Source of the DNA: Deltaproteobacteria bacterium
Lineage (GTDB): Bacteria; Myxococcota_A; Polyangia; Nannocystales; Nannocystaceae
Length of the DNA stretch: 64,000 bases
NCBI GenBank assembly: GCA_016709225.1
Contig: JADJEE010000002.1
Span: 248,001 to 312,000, forward strand
Reading direction: 5' to 3'
The position numbers and the translations under genes were made by a program. Below the pieces are notes generated by a model that saw only the letters and a program-made list of their open reading frames with translations, was not told where the DNA came from and made no database searches. How positions within the stretch are numbered: position 1 is the stretch's first letter; the number at the start of each line of letters is the position of its first letter. Of this stretch, positions 54,612-61,599 are shown piece after piece.

Positions 54612-55958
54612 TCAACCGCCGCCCGAGAACACCACCGAGAAGGTGACGTCGGCGCCTTCCTCGGCGCCTTCCATCGGGAAGCGCCAGCCCTGGATCTTCG
54701 CGCGGGCGCAGGTGGTGACCGCCTGCGAGCCGACCGAGTCCTCCTCGACGTCGACCTTGGTGACGGTGCCCATCACGCTGATCGAGATCGCGAAGCTCAT
54801 CTTGCCGGCCAGGTCGGGCTGCGTGCGCAGGGCCTTGTTGTAGCAGTGCTGCAGCGCGCTGGTGCGGTGCTTGATCGCGGCCTTGATCGAGGTCTTGTCG
54901 ACATCGCCGAACACGTCGGTGTTGGAGGCCTTGGTGACGCCGGCGACCTTGCGCTCGAGCTTGTCGGCCTTGGCCACGAGGTCGGGGCCTTCGCCGGTGT
55001 TGAAGCCCTCGGTCTGCACCGCCGCACCCGAGGCGCTGATGCCGGTGCCACCGGGCACGAACGGGCTGATGTCGCCGCCGTCGGCGAGCACGGTGGTGGT
55101 CATGCCCTGCTGGAACAGCTCACCGAGGTTGTTCTCGGTCGAGTTGATCACGTCGAAGACGGTGCCCTCACCGGGGCCGCCCCACGTGCCGAGCACACGC
55201 GCCACACCGACGCTGCGCGCCTCCGCCATCGCCTTCTCGGAGAACTTCTCCGGCTTGTCCTTGAGGACCTTCGGCTCGGGCTTGGGCTTGTCCTTCTCTT
55301 CGACCTTCTCTTCGTCCTCTTCGGCGAGGTCGTCCTTCTTCTCGTCTTCGAGCTCGGGCTCGGGCTTCTTCTCGTCCTCGCGCAGGCCCATCGCGGTCTG
55401 GAAGCGCTCGTCGAAGGTGTCGAGCGCCATGTCGTCCTTGCGCTCTTGATTCGCCTGGTAGACGAAGAAGCTGCCGAGCACGGCGGCAGAGCTGGCGAAG
55501 GTGTAGCGATCGAGTGGCGTGAACTGATCACGCAGGCGGATCGCGTACTCGGCCGGGAAGATCGCCTTGGGCGGGACCGGCTTCGGCTCGGCGAACTGGA
55601 ACAGGATCGTCGACTCGCCGATCACCAGCTTGCCCTTGGCGCGCGGATCGAGCACGACGCGAACGCGATCACCACCGCCGTACTGCTGCCGCAGCGCGCT
55701 GATGGTGATGGTCTTGTTGCCGAGCGAGAGCTTGCCCTTCGCGGCCGCGGGCAGATCGAGGAAGTAGCGACCCTGCCGGTAGTCGAACATCGTGTGCCGA
55801 AGCGGCGCGCGGCCACCGAACAGCATCACGTCGCTGCGGTAGTCGCTGCCGAAGCTGACCGGCCCGGGCTGACTCTGGTGCACCTCGTCGCAGACCAGGC
55901 CGTCGAGCACGACGGCGATGCGGAGGACCTTCGTGCGAGGTTGAGGTGCAGCCTTCAT
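54612..55958 (-). CDS. AgmX/PglI (GltG)-like protein with TonB-type C-terminal domain
   Basis: A 448-residue inner-membrane protein. Residues about 10-130 form a beta-rich FHA-like domain (VSFGSDYRSDVMLFGG, APLRHTMFDYRQGRYFLDLP). A membrane helix follows near 153-168 (YTFASSAAVLGSFFVYQ), then a long charged Glu/Lys/Pro stalk (DEKKPEPELEDEKKDDLAEE...), and a C-terminal domain (about 345-448) with AIKHRTSALQHCYNKALRTQ and CARAKIQGWRFPMEG, the AgmX/PglI C-terminal domain related to TonB-C. In Myxococcus such proteins (GltG, GltJ, NfsG) connect the inner-membrane motor to the periplasm. The neighbouring ExbB/ExbD genes support that role here. Confidence 0.8.
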   Translation of the reverse strand: MKAAPQPRTKVLRIAVVLDGLVCDEVHQSQPGPVSFGSDYRSDVMLFGGRAPLRHTMFDYRQGRYFLDLPAAAKGKLSLGNKTITISALRQQYGGGDRVRVVLDPRAKGKLVIGESTILFQFAEPKPVPPKAIFPAEYAIRLRDQFTPLDRYTFASSAAVLGSFFVYQANQERKDDMALDTFDERFQTAMGLREDEKKPEPELEDEKKDDLAEEDEEKVEEKDKPKPEPKVLKDKPEKFSEKAMAEARSVGVARVLGTWGGPGEGTVFDVINSTENNLGELFQQGMTTTVLADGGDISPFVPGGTGISASGAAVQTEGFNTGEGPDLVAKADKLERKVAGVTKASNTDVFGDVDKTSIKAAIKHRTSALQHCYNKALRTQPDLAGKMSFAISISVMGTVTKVDVEEDSVGSQAVTTCARAKIQGWRFPMEGAEEGADVTFSVVFSGGG

Positions 55959-56189
55959 CGGTTTCCGCGTTTCACGAGGAATGGGGACCGCCGGTTCCGC
56001 TTACAGCGTACGGATGCCCCCTGGGACATCAGCATATCGCGGACGGCCTGGAGCACCAATCTGGCCCCTGTACTTCCCCGCAAACGCGGTTTTTCGTACA
56101 CCCCGAAGTGACCTGCGCAGGCCCCGCGACAATCTGTCGCAGCTGGGCCGACGACGGCCTTTCGCGGACTGCGAAATCCGTGCGGCCGA

Positions 56190-56717
56190 TCACCCTCCGC
56201 GGGTACCCGGCTCCACGACCACGTCATGGAACAGGCACGCCGCGGGGGCGTTCTCGCCCGCATGGGCCGCGACGAGGCTGCATCGTGACCCACGCATCGC
56301 ATCCATGGTCGCGACCAGCGTCGCCATCGGCACATCGTTCTCGGCATCGACATAGACCACCGGGTCGACGGTGCCCAAGCGGAGCAGGGTCGCGGCCTCG
56401 GCCTCGAGGGTCGCATAGTCGTGACGGTCGTCGAGGGCGGCGGAGGCCGAGAGTCCGATCCACTTGGGCGGCGCGCTCCCCCGTGCGCCGATGCTGATCT
56501 CGAAGCCGTCGTTGGCGATGAACACCCGCAGCTGCGGCTTGGGCGGCGGCGGGTCCTCGGTGCCCGCGGTGCGCGTCGTCAACGGCGGTCGCACCTCGAT
56601 CGCACCCATGCGTGCCACCTCCATCGCCAGCAGCAGCGCGGGGATCAGCAAGAGCATGATGTTCATCACCGGCAGCAGCTGCGTCTCGGTGCCCTCTTCG
56701 TCTCGCTTCTTCGCCAT
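56190..56717 (-). CDS. ExbD/TolR-like protein with Asn in place of the motor Asp
   Basis: A 175-residue inner-membrane protein with a short cytoplasmic start (MAKKRDEEGTETQL), one helix LLPVMNIMLLLIPALLLAME and a periplasmic domain (PQLRVFIANDGFEISIGARG; VVYVDAENDVPMATLVATMD). In ExbD, TolR, MotB-like stators the helix carries an Asp that takes up protons (pattern P-F-I-D-V-M-L); here that position is Asn. The helix is nearly identical to that of the ExbD at 57393-57950, showing a paralogue. An intrinsic terminator lies upstream between this gene and the motor genes, so it may have its own promoter. Confidence 0.83.
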   Translation of the reverse strand: MAKKRDEEGTETQLLPVMNIMLLLIPALLLAMEVARMGAIEVRPPLTTRTAGTEDPPPPKPQLRVFIANDGFEISIGARGSAPPKWIGLSASAALDDRHDYATLEAEAATLLRLGTVDPVVYVDAENDVPMATLVATMDAMRGSRCSLVAAHAGENAPAACLFHDVVVEPGTRGG

Positions 56718-56787
56718 CGGCCTCGGTCTCCTCGAAGGACCAAGGACCGGCGCGACGGCGCGAAGTTCCGCACCGCGCGCGGACACG

Positions 56788-56821
56788 AAAAAACCGGGCA
56801 CCCCACGGTGGGGATGCCCGG
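56788..56821 (-). terminator. Intrinsic terminator after the ExbB-ExbD-ExbD genes
   Basis: On the minus strand, ccgggcatcccc pairs with ggggtgcccgg (one bulged T) around loop accgt, followed by six T residues. It starts 29 bases after the stop of the ExbD at 56850-57389 and lies 71 bases before the start of the next ExbD. Confidence 0.8.
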
Positions 56822-56849
56822 CCCTCTCGACGTGCCGTTCGAGGACGAA

Positions 56850-57389
56850 CTAACCGTTCTTCTGCACCACGCAGAAGGCGTACTCGCGGAACTCCGCTTT
56901 GCCAGCCGTGTACATCACGTCGACGAGCACCGAGAACTTGAGGTTCTGGTCGCCCACCAGGATGATCCGGCCTTCCCACTCTTCGTTCTTGCCCTCGGCC
57001 ATCTTCTTGGACCGATCGGCTTCTTCGGCGAGCAGGTCGTACAGCGGGCCGATGAGGTGGCCCTGCAGGGCCGCCGGATCGACTTCGCCGTTCTCGTCCA
57101 TCTGGACCACGCGGCGGTCCTGGAACGTGATCGCGCGCTGACTGACGTAGACCGGCACGCCGTCTTGGATCGGGGTGTCGGCGGTCGACATCGGCACCTT
57201 CTGCCCCGCAGTCGGCGCGATGACGACCGGGTCGGAGCCGTAGCTCTTCAGCAGGTAGGTCACGATGATGGTGATGGCGTCCATGAGGGACGTCATCCCG
57301 AGCACCGCGCCCTCCTCTTGGAAGCCACGCTTGGCGGCGCGCTTGGCCTTCTTGCGGGCGAGGAATGCTTCTTCGGCTTCAGTCGCCAT
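56850..57389 (-). CDS. ExbD/TolR-like motor protein with conserved Asp
   Basis: A 179-residue protein with a basic cytoplasmic start (LARKKAKRAAKRGFQEE), one helix MTSLMDAITIIVTYLLKSYG that has the proton-binding Asp near residue 37, and a periplasmic part (VYVSQRAITFQDRRVVQMDE; GRIILVGDQNLKFSVLVDVM). It resembles AglQ/AglS of Myxococcus. Since the other two ExbD-like proteins here have Asn at this site, this is the only one expected to carry the proton pathway with the ExbB subunit. Its start is three bases after the preceding gene's stop, so the two are co-translated. Confidence 0.85.
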   Translation of the reverse strand: MATEAEEAFLARKKAKRAAKRGFQEEGAVLGMTSLMDAITIIVTYLLKSYGSDPVVIAPTAGQKVPMSTADTPIQDGVPVYVSQRAITFQDRRVVQMDENGEVDPAALQGHLIGPLYDLLAEEADRSKKMAEGKNEEWEGRIILVGDQNLKFSVLVDVMYTAGKAEFREYAFCVVQKNG

Positions 57390-57392
57390 GGT

Positions 57393-57950
57393 TCACCCCG
57401 CTCCCGCTTCGACGATGGCCTGATAGAAGTAGCAGTTCTCGGGGACCTCCTCGGTCGCCGCGGCGAGCTTGCACTCGCTGCCCCGCAACGCGTCCATCGT
57501 CTTCATCAAGCTCTGCATCGGGATGCTGTTCTCCGCCGACACGGTCACGACCGTCTCCTTGGGGAAGAGCGTCTTGTACTCCTTGGCCTTCGCCTCGAGG
57601 CCGGCATAGTCGTACCGCTCGAAGTCGTCGAGCTGTGTGCCCGGCTTCAGGAGCTTGAGCGTCGGTGCGGTGGAGTCGGCCTCCTTGCCCGCCTCGGCGC
57701 CGGCCTGCTGGCCCGATGCGCTCACCCGATAGCCGTCTTCCATGATGAAGACCTTCAGGTTGAGCGGCTTGTCCTTCTTCTCGTCTTCCTTCTGATCCGC
57801 CGTCGCCGCGAACTTGGGCGGCGAGACCGAGACCGCTGCCATGCGTGCGACCTCCATCGCCAGCAGCAGCGCCGGGATCAGCAGGAGCATGATGTTCATG
57901 ACGGGAAGCAGGTTCGCTTCCACGGTCTCTTCCTTGAATTTCTTCGCCAC
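57393..57950 (-). CDS. ExbD/TolR-like protein with Asn in place of the motor Asp
   Basis: A 185-residue protein starting at a GTG with a strong AGGAGG ribosome site. After MAKKFKEETVEAN comes one helix LLPVMNIMLLLIPALLLAME, the same as in the ExbD at 56190-56717, with Asn where ExbD/TolR has the proton-binding Asp. The periplasmic domain includes PLNLKVFIMEDGYRVSASGQ and VVTVSAENSIPMQSLMKTMD, and two cysteines (SECKL, ENCYF). It lies between the ExbB and the Asp-containing ExbD genes, so the motor may have unequal ExbD subunits, as with AglQ and AglS in Myxococcus. Confidence 0.83.
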   Translation of the reverse strand: MAKKFKEETVEANLLPVMNIMLLLIPALLLAMEVARMAAVSVSPPKFAATADQKEDEKKDKPLNLKVFIMEDGYRVSASGQQAGAEAGKEADSTAPTLKLLKPGTQLDDFERYDYAGLEAKAKEYKTLFPKETVVTVSAENSIPMQSLMKTMDALRGSECKLAAATEEVPENCYFYQAIVEAGAG

Positions 57951-58047
57951 GTTTCCCTCCTTTCGTTCCTCGGCTGCTTGGGTGGTCGTACTCGTGCGGG
58001 CGTCGGCCTACTGGATGGCTAGGCGTCGACCCGCGGTCGAGGACGGA

Positions 58048-58686
58048 TCAGCCCTGCCGCACGCGGCTGGCGAGGAGGTTCTCCAGCTTGGACGCGTACA
58101 GATCGCACTCGTCCGAGACCTTCTTGGCCAGGCCGGAGATGAACATGTGCACGGCGAGCAGCGGGATCGCGACCATCAGACCGAAGCCGGTGGTGTTGAT
58201 GGCGATACCGATGCCCTTCGCGAGCGCCGTCGCACGCTGATCGGCGGCGACCGTCGCCACCGCGCGGAAGGCCTGGATCATGCCGTCGATGGTGCCGATG
58301 AGGCCGAGCAGCGTCGCGATGTTCGCGATTGCCGGCATCATCGAGAGTCGCTTCGAGATCGCAGGACCGACCTCGAGCAGCGCCTCTTCGATCGCAGACG
58401 CGATCTCAGCCTCGCTCTTGTTGGCGCGGGTGAGACCGGCCTTGATCACGCGGGCGAGCGCTGCCTTGTCGGCGGCGTTGCACAGCTTGATCGCGCGGTC
58501 GATGTTGTTCGCCATCACCAGCTTCTGGATCTGGTTGAAGAACTGCGCTCCGTTGATGTTGAAACGGAAGAACAGGAAGATGAAGCGCTCGATGGTGACG
58601 CCCGCGCCGAGCACGGCCGAGAGCGCGATGAAGTGCATCCACGTTCCGCCGTCTTGGTAGAACTCAGCAAATGGTTGACCGCCCAT
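58048..58686 (-). CDS. ExbB/TolQ/AglR-like motor protein
   Basis: A 212-residue inner-membrane protein with three helices: one near residues 16-40 (MHFIALSAVLGAGVTIERFI), then LSMMPAIANIATLLGLIGTI and AINTTGFGLMVAIPLLAVHM, the last two with the conserved Thr residues lining the proton path. It forms the stator with the ExbD proteins encoded just downstream and turns proton flow into movement or force in the periplasm. Closest analogues by context are AglR and TolQ. GAGGAGGAGG before the ATG (58684-58686) is a strong ribosome site; a short hairpin lies just upstream. Confidence 0.88.
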   Translation of the reverse strand: MGGQPFAEFYQDGGTWMHFIALSAVLGAGVTIERFIFLFFRFNINGAQFFNQIQKLVMANNIDRAIKLCNAADKAALARVIKAGLTRANKSEAEIASAIEEALLEVGPAISKRLSMMPAIANIATLLGLIGTIDGMIQAFRAVATVAADQRATALAKGIGIAINTTGFGLMVAIPLLAVHMFISGLAKKVSDECDLYASKLENLLASRVRQG

Positions 58687-58708
58687 GACTTGTCGTCCTC
58701 CTCCTCGT

Positions 58709-58724
58709 GCGGGCTAGCGCCCGC
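58709..58724 (-). other. Short perfect hairpin before the ExbB ribosome site
   Basis: gcgggc and gcccgc flank the four-base loop tagc (58709-58724), just upstream of the GAGGAGG ribosome site of the motor gene. There is no T-run, so it is more likely an mRNA leader structure than a terminator. The 247-base gap around it probably includes a promoter. Confidence 0.4.
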
Positions 58725-58933
58725 AATGAACCGGGTGGCACGTCGTTCGAGACCCCGGTTGTTGTTCACGTGTCTGGTGTGTGGTGGTTTCGCATCTTGC
58801 CCGAAGTGGGCCTGGCTTGGCGAGCGCCCTTGCGCGTGCAGAGCGCTCGCATCGCCCTCGTCGATGACCCGGCCCGCCATCGCGGGTCCTCGAGTCGGTC
58901 GAGGTCGACCCTCTCGGGTCACCTCAACACGGA

Positions 58934-59635
58934 TTAGAACAAAGGATCCTGTACGGACTCAAGCACCAAAGGTGAGAAGGTCGCACCGAGGCGCGCCCAG
59001 TCGAAGTCCGCCTGCGAGCGTCGAAGGATGAAGAAGGCGTTCGGCTTCTCGAGCTTGCCTTCGACCAGGAAGTCATCGTCGATCGAGATCGCCTTGCGAC
59101 CGCCACGCTTCGCTGCGGCGGCGTCGGCCCGCGCCTTGACGGGCGAGGTGCGCTCCGGGCGAGCACCGCTGGCGGCGGCCTCGGCCGCGCCGGGTTTGGC
59201 CGCGCCGGGTTGGGTCGCACGGGTCTTGTCCGCAGCGGGCTTCGCTGCGCCCGGCGTCGCCGCATCGGTGTTGCCCGCGGTCGACGTCGAGCTCGGCTTG
59301 CCGGCGGTCGACGGCGGAGCCGCGGTCGTCGACTCGCGCGCCGTGGTGGGAGTGGGCTTGGGCGTCGACTTCTGCACGGGTGGTCGTGCAGTGGTCTCGC
59401 CGGCAGCGGGCGCCGGTGGGGCCTGTGCGTACACGGGTTGCGAGGCGAGCACCATAGCCAAAAGCATCGGGGCTGCCAAGAGGAGATGCCGAGGTGTGCA
59501 CGCGGGATCGCAGTCGATGCGCCGGCGTGCGGGCTCGGTCGCGCAGGGCAGCGAAGTCGGATCGATGACGCGTGCGAACCACTCGCACCACGGGCGTGGG
59601 GCTGCTTTGCGGCGTGAAACGACGGTGGTGCTCAT
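58934..59635 (-). CDS. Exported protein with Ala/Pro/Thr-rich linker and conserved-looking C-terminus
   Basis: A 233-residue protein. The signal peptide is set back at about residues 49-72 (RHLLLAAPMLLAMVLASQPV). A low-complexity Ala/Thr/Pro/Lys linker fills about 72-175. The last 50 residues look structured (KAISIDDDFLVEGKLEKPNA, FFILRRSQADFDWARLG, PLVLESVQDPLF). No family recognised. The ATG overlaps the stop of the TPR lipoprotein gene (ATGA) and the motor genes follow, so it is likely a periplasmic part of the machine. The long N-terminus before the signal may mean that translation starts later. Confidence 0.68.
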   Translation of the reverse strand: MSTTVVSRRKAAPRPWCEWFARVIDPTSLPCATEPARRRIDCDPACTPRHLLLAAPMLLAMVLASQPVYAQAPPAPAAGETTARPPVQKSTPKPTPTTARESTTAAPPSTAGKPSSTSTAGNTDAATPGAAKPAADKTRATQPGAAKPGAAEAAASGARPERTSPVKARADAAAAKRGGRKAISIDDDFLVEGKLEKPNAFFILRRSQADFDWARLGATFSPLVLESVQDPLF

Positions 59636-61599
59636 GCCCGATCATCCTTCTTGTCGCGCGCGATCGGAGTGGGGCTCATGCGCTCGCGTGACGGCGCGGC
59701 GCTCGGCCGCGTCCACGAGAGATGGTCGAACGCATCGATCGCCATCGCGTGCGCGGGTGCGAACGACGGCGGGTGAGCGCGGGGTTGGGACGACGCCACG
59801 AACACAGGCGCGCCGGAAACATCGGCGCCGAGGCGGTGAGTGTACGCGCACGGCAGCGGGTTCCCCGCGCGCGGAACATCGCATCGCAGGTGCACCTGCG
59901 CGTCGCCGGGGCTCGGCATCGATGGCCGCATCGCGACGCCACCCGGCTTCTGCACGGTGGGCTTGCTCGGTGCCGTCGGCGGTGACGTGGGTGCACTCGG
60001 CTTCGCAGCAGGTGGGCTCGGGGGCTGCGGCGTCGGGCCGGCGCCGCCCGACGGTGGGGTCGGTGACTTCGGTCCCGGCTGCACCGGTGCGGGCTGCTTC
60101 GGGGTCGGCTGCACGGGGGTCGGCTGCACGGGGGTCGGTGACTTCGGAGCCGGCTGCGTCGGGGCGGGCTGCACGGGGGTCGGCGACTTCGGAGCCGGGT
60201 CGGACGGTGCGCCCCCACCGGGCTTCTGCGGGCCCGGCGGCGGATCCTTTGGTGTCGGCTCTGACGGAGTCGGCGACGATGCGCCCGGCTTGCTCGGCGT
60301 GGGTGCAGCCGCGCCGCCCGGCTTGCTCGGGGTCGGCTTCGATGTCGGGGGCGACTGTGCGGGCGGTGTGCCGGGATCTCCTGCCCCGGGTGGCGACGGC
60401 GGGTCGCCGGGGCCGGCCGGTTTCGCGGCGCCGCCGGGCTTTGCCGGCGTGGGTCCATCGCCACTGGCCGGCGTCGCATCGGTGCCGCCACCGCCGGCGG
60501 CCTCCGGCTTCTTCTCGCCGCGCGCCTTCTCGCGATCGATGCGACGTTGCTCGCGCTCGATGCCCTTCTTCGCCACGCGGATGTAGTCCTCTGCGCGCGC
60601 CTTGCTGACCGGCGCCGGACCAGGCGCGACCTTGGGACCGCGCCCCTTGCTGTTGGTGGGCGACGGCCCTTCGGGCCCGTCGGCGATCGCGAGCTCGCGG
60701 TACTTCGTGAGGAACGCGATGGCCTTCTCGAGCCGTCCGACGGTCTCGAGGCCCGGGTACGGATCGGCGTCGAGGTACAGCACCCCGAGATCGAAGTATG
60801 CCTCGGGGTAGTTCGGTCGCAGCTTGAGCGCGGTGTCGAACGACTTCTCGGCGTCCTGCCACTTGCCCTCGGCCCGCAGCGCGGCGCCGAAGTTGAGGTG
60901 GGCCTTGGCGAAGCGCGGATCGAGCTCGAGCGCGTACGCGAAGCACTGCTTGGCGGTCGCGATGTCGCCCGCCTGCATGTAGCGGGTGCCGAGGTTGTTC
61001 CACGCCGCGGCATTCTTGTCGTCGGCCTCGGCGGCCTTGCGGAACGCCTGGGTCGCGAGGTTGTCCTGGCCCATCGCGGTGTACGCGAAGCCCTTGAGAT
61101 TGTGCGCCCGGCTGCTCTCCTGGGGCGTACGCACCTTCTCGTCGACGGCAAGGGCACTCGAGGTCACGGCCTGCACCAACTCGAACTTCTTTTGTCGGAA
61201 GTAGGCCTCGGCCATCACCAACATCGCCTCGACGTTCTGCTCGTGGATGCGCAGGGCCTGACGGCTGTGGTCGATGGCCTCGACCAGCCGACCGGCCTCG
61301 AGGTGCTTCTGGGCCTCGGCGCTGCGCTGGTGCGAGAGCGCGAGCTTCTTCTTCTCCTCCTCGGGATCGCGATCGCGCGTCTTGGGCAGACCCTTGGCCT
61401 TGTCCGCCGCCGCCGCGGGCGCCGCGGGCGTGCCCGCGTCCGCACTGGGCGTGGCGTTGGCCTCGAGCCCGTCGAGATCGACCTTCTCGCGCGGCCCGTC
61501 GGGGCTGTCGGTGGCGCCCTCGGGCCGGCAGCCCGCCAGCACCAGCATGATCACGGCACCGCTGGCCGCGGCCCGCAACGTCCTGCGCACCTTCGTCAT
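59632..61599 (-). CDS. TPR lipoprotein with a long proline-rich C-terminus (GltE/AglT-like by context)
   Basis: A 655-residue lipoprotein. Signal MTKVRRTLRAAASGAVIMLV ends in lipobox LAGC (Cys 24). Residues about 85-330 hold TPR units (HLEAGRLVEAIDHSRQALRI, AHNLKGFAYTAMGQDNLATQ, AWNNLGTRYMQAGDIATAKQ, AHLNFGAALRAEGKWQDAEK, AYFDLGVLYLDADPYPGLET). A low-complexity region of Pro, Lys, Ser and Thr with PKSPTPVQPAPTQPAP-like repeats covers about 400-570. The last 85 residues contain VHLRCDVPRAGNPLPCAYTH. It overlaps both neighbours by ATGA, which supports the frame through the repeats. TPR lipoproteins such as AglT (GltE) and NfsE act in Myxococcus envelope machines. Confidence 0.8.
   Translation of the reverse strand: MTKVRRTLRAAASGAVIMLVLAGCRPEGATDSPDGPREKVDLDGLEANATPSADAGTPAAPAAAADKAKGLPKTRDRDPEEEKKKLALSHQRSAEAQKHLEAGRLVEAIDHSRQALRIHEQNVEAMLVMAEAYFRQKKFELVQAVTSSALAVDEKVRTPQESSRAHNLKGFAYTAMGQDNLATQAFRKAAEADDKNAAAWNNLGTRYMQAGDIATAKQCFAYALELDPRFAKAHLNFGAALRAEGKWQDAEKSFDTALKLRPNYPEAYFDLGVLYLDADPYPGLETVGRLEKAIAFLTKYRELAIADGPEGPSPTNSKGRGPKVAPGPAPVSKARAEDYIRVAKKGIEREQRRIDREKARGEKKPEAAGGGGTDATPASGDGPTPAKPGGAAKPAGPGDPPSPPGAGDPGTPPAQSPPTSKPTPSKPGGAAAPTPSKPGASSPTPSEPTPKDPPPGPQKPGGGAPSDPAPKSPTPVQPAPTQPAPKSPTPVQPTPVQPTPKQPAPVQPGPKSPTPPSGGAGPTPQPPSPPAAKPSAPTSPPTAPSKPTVQKPGGVAMRPSMPSPGDAQVHLRCDVPRAGNPLPCAYTHRLGADVSGAPVFVASSQPRAHPPSFAPAHAMAIDAFDHLSWTRPSAAPSRERMSPTPIARDKKDDRA

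Noticed and set aside
56078..56094. Small hairpin ccgcaaacgcgg followed by five Ts on the plus strand
   Set aside because: The stem has only four pairs and no plus-strand gene ends nearby, so it is unlikely to be a working terminator.
59900..60400. Regular repeats that could suggest a CRISPR or VNTR element
   Set aside because: They are in frame and encode Pro/Lys/Thr repeats of the TPR lipoprotein; there are no unique spacers of constant length.
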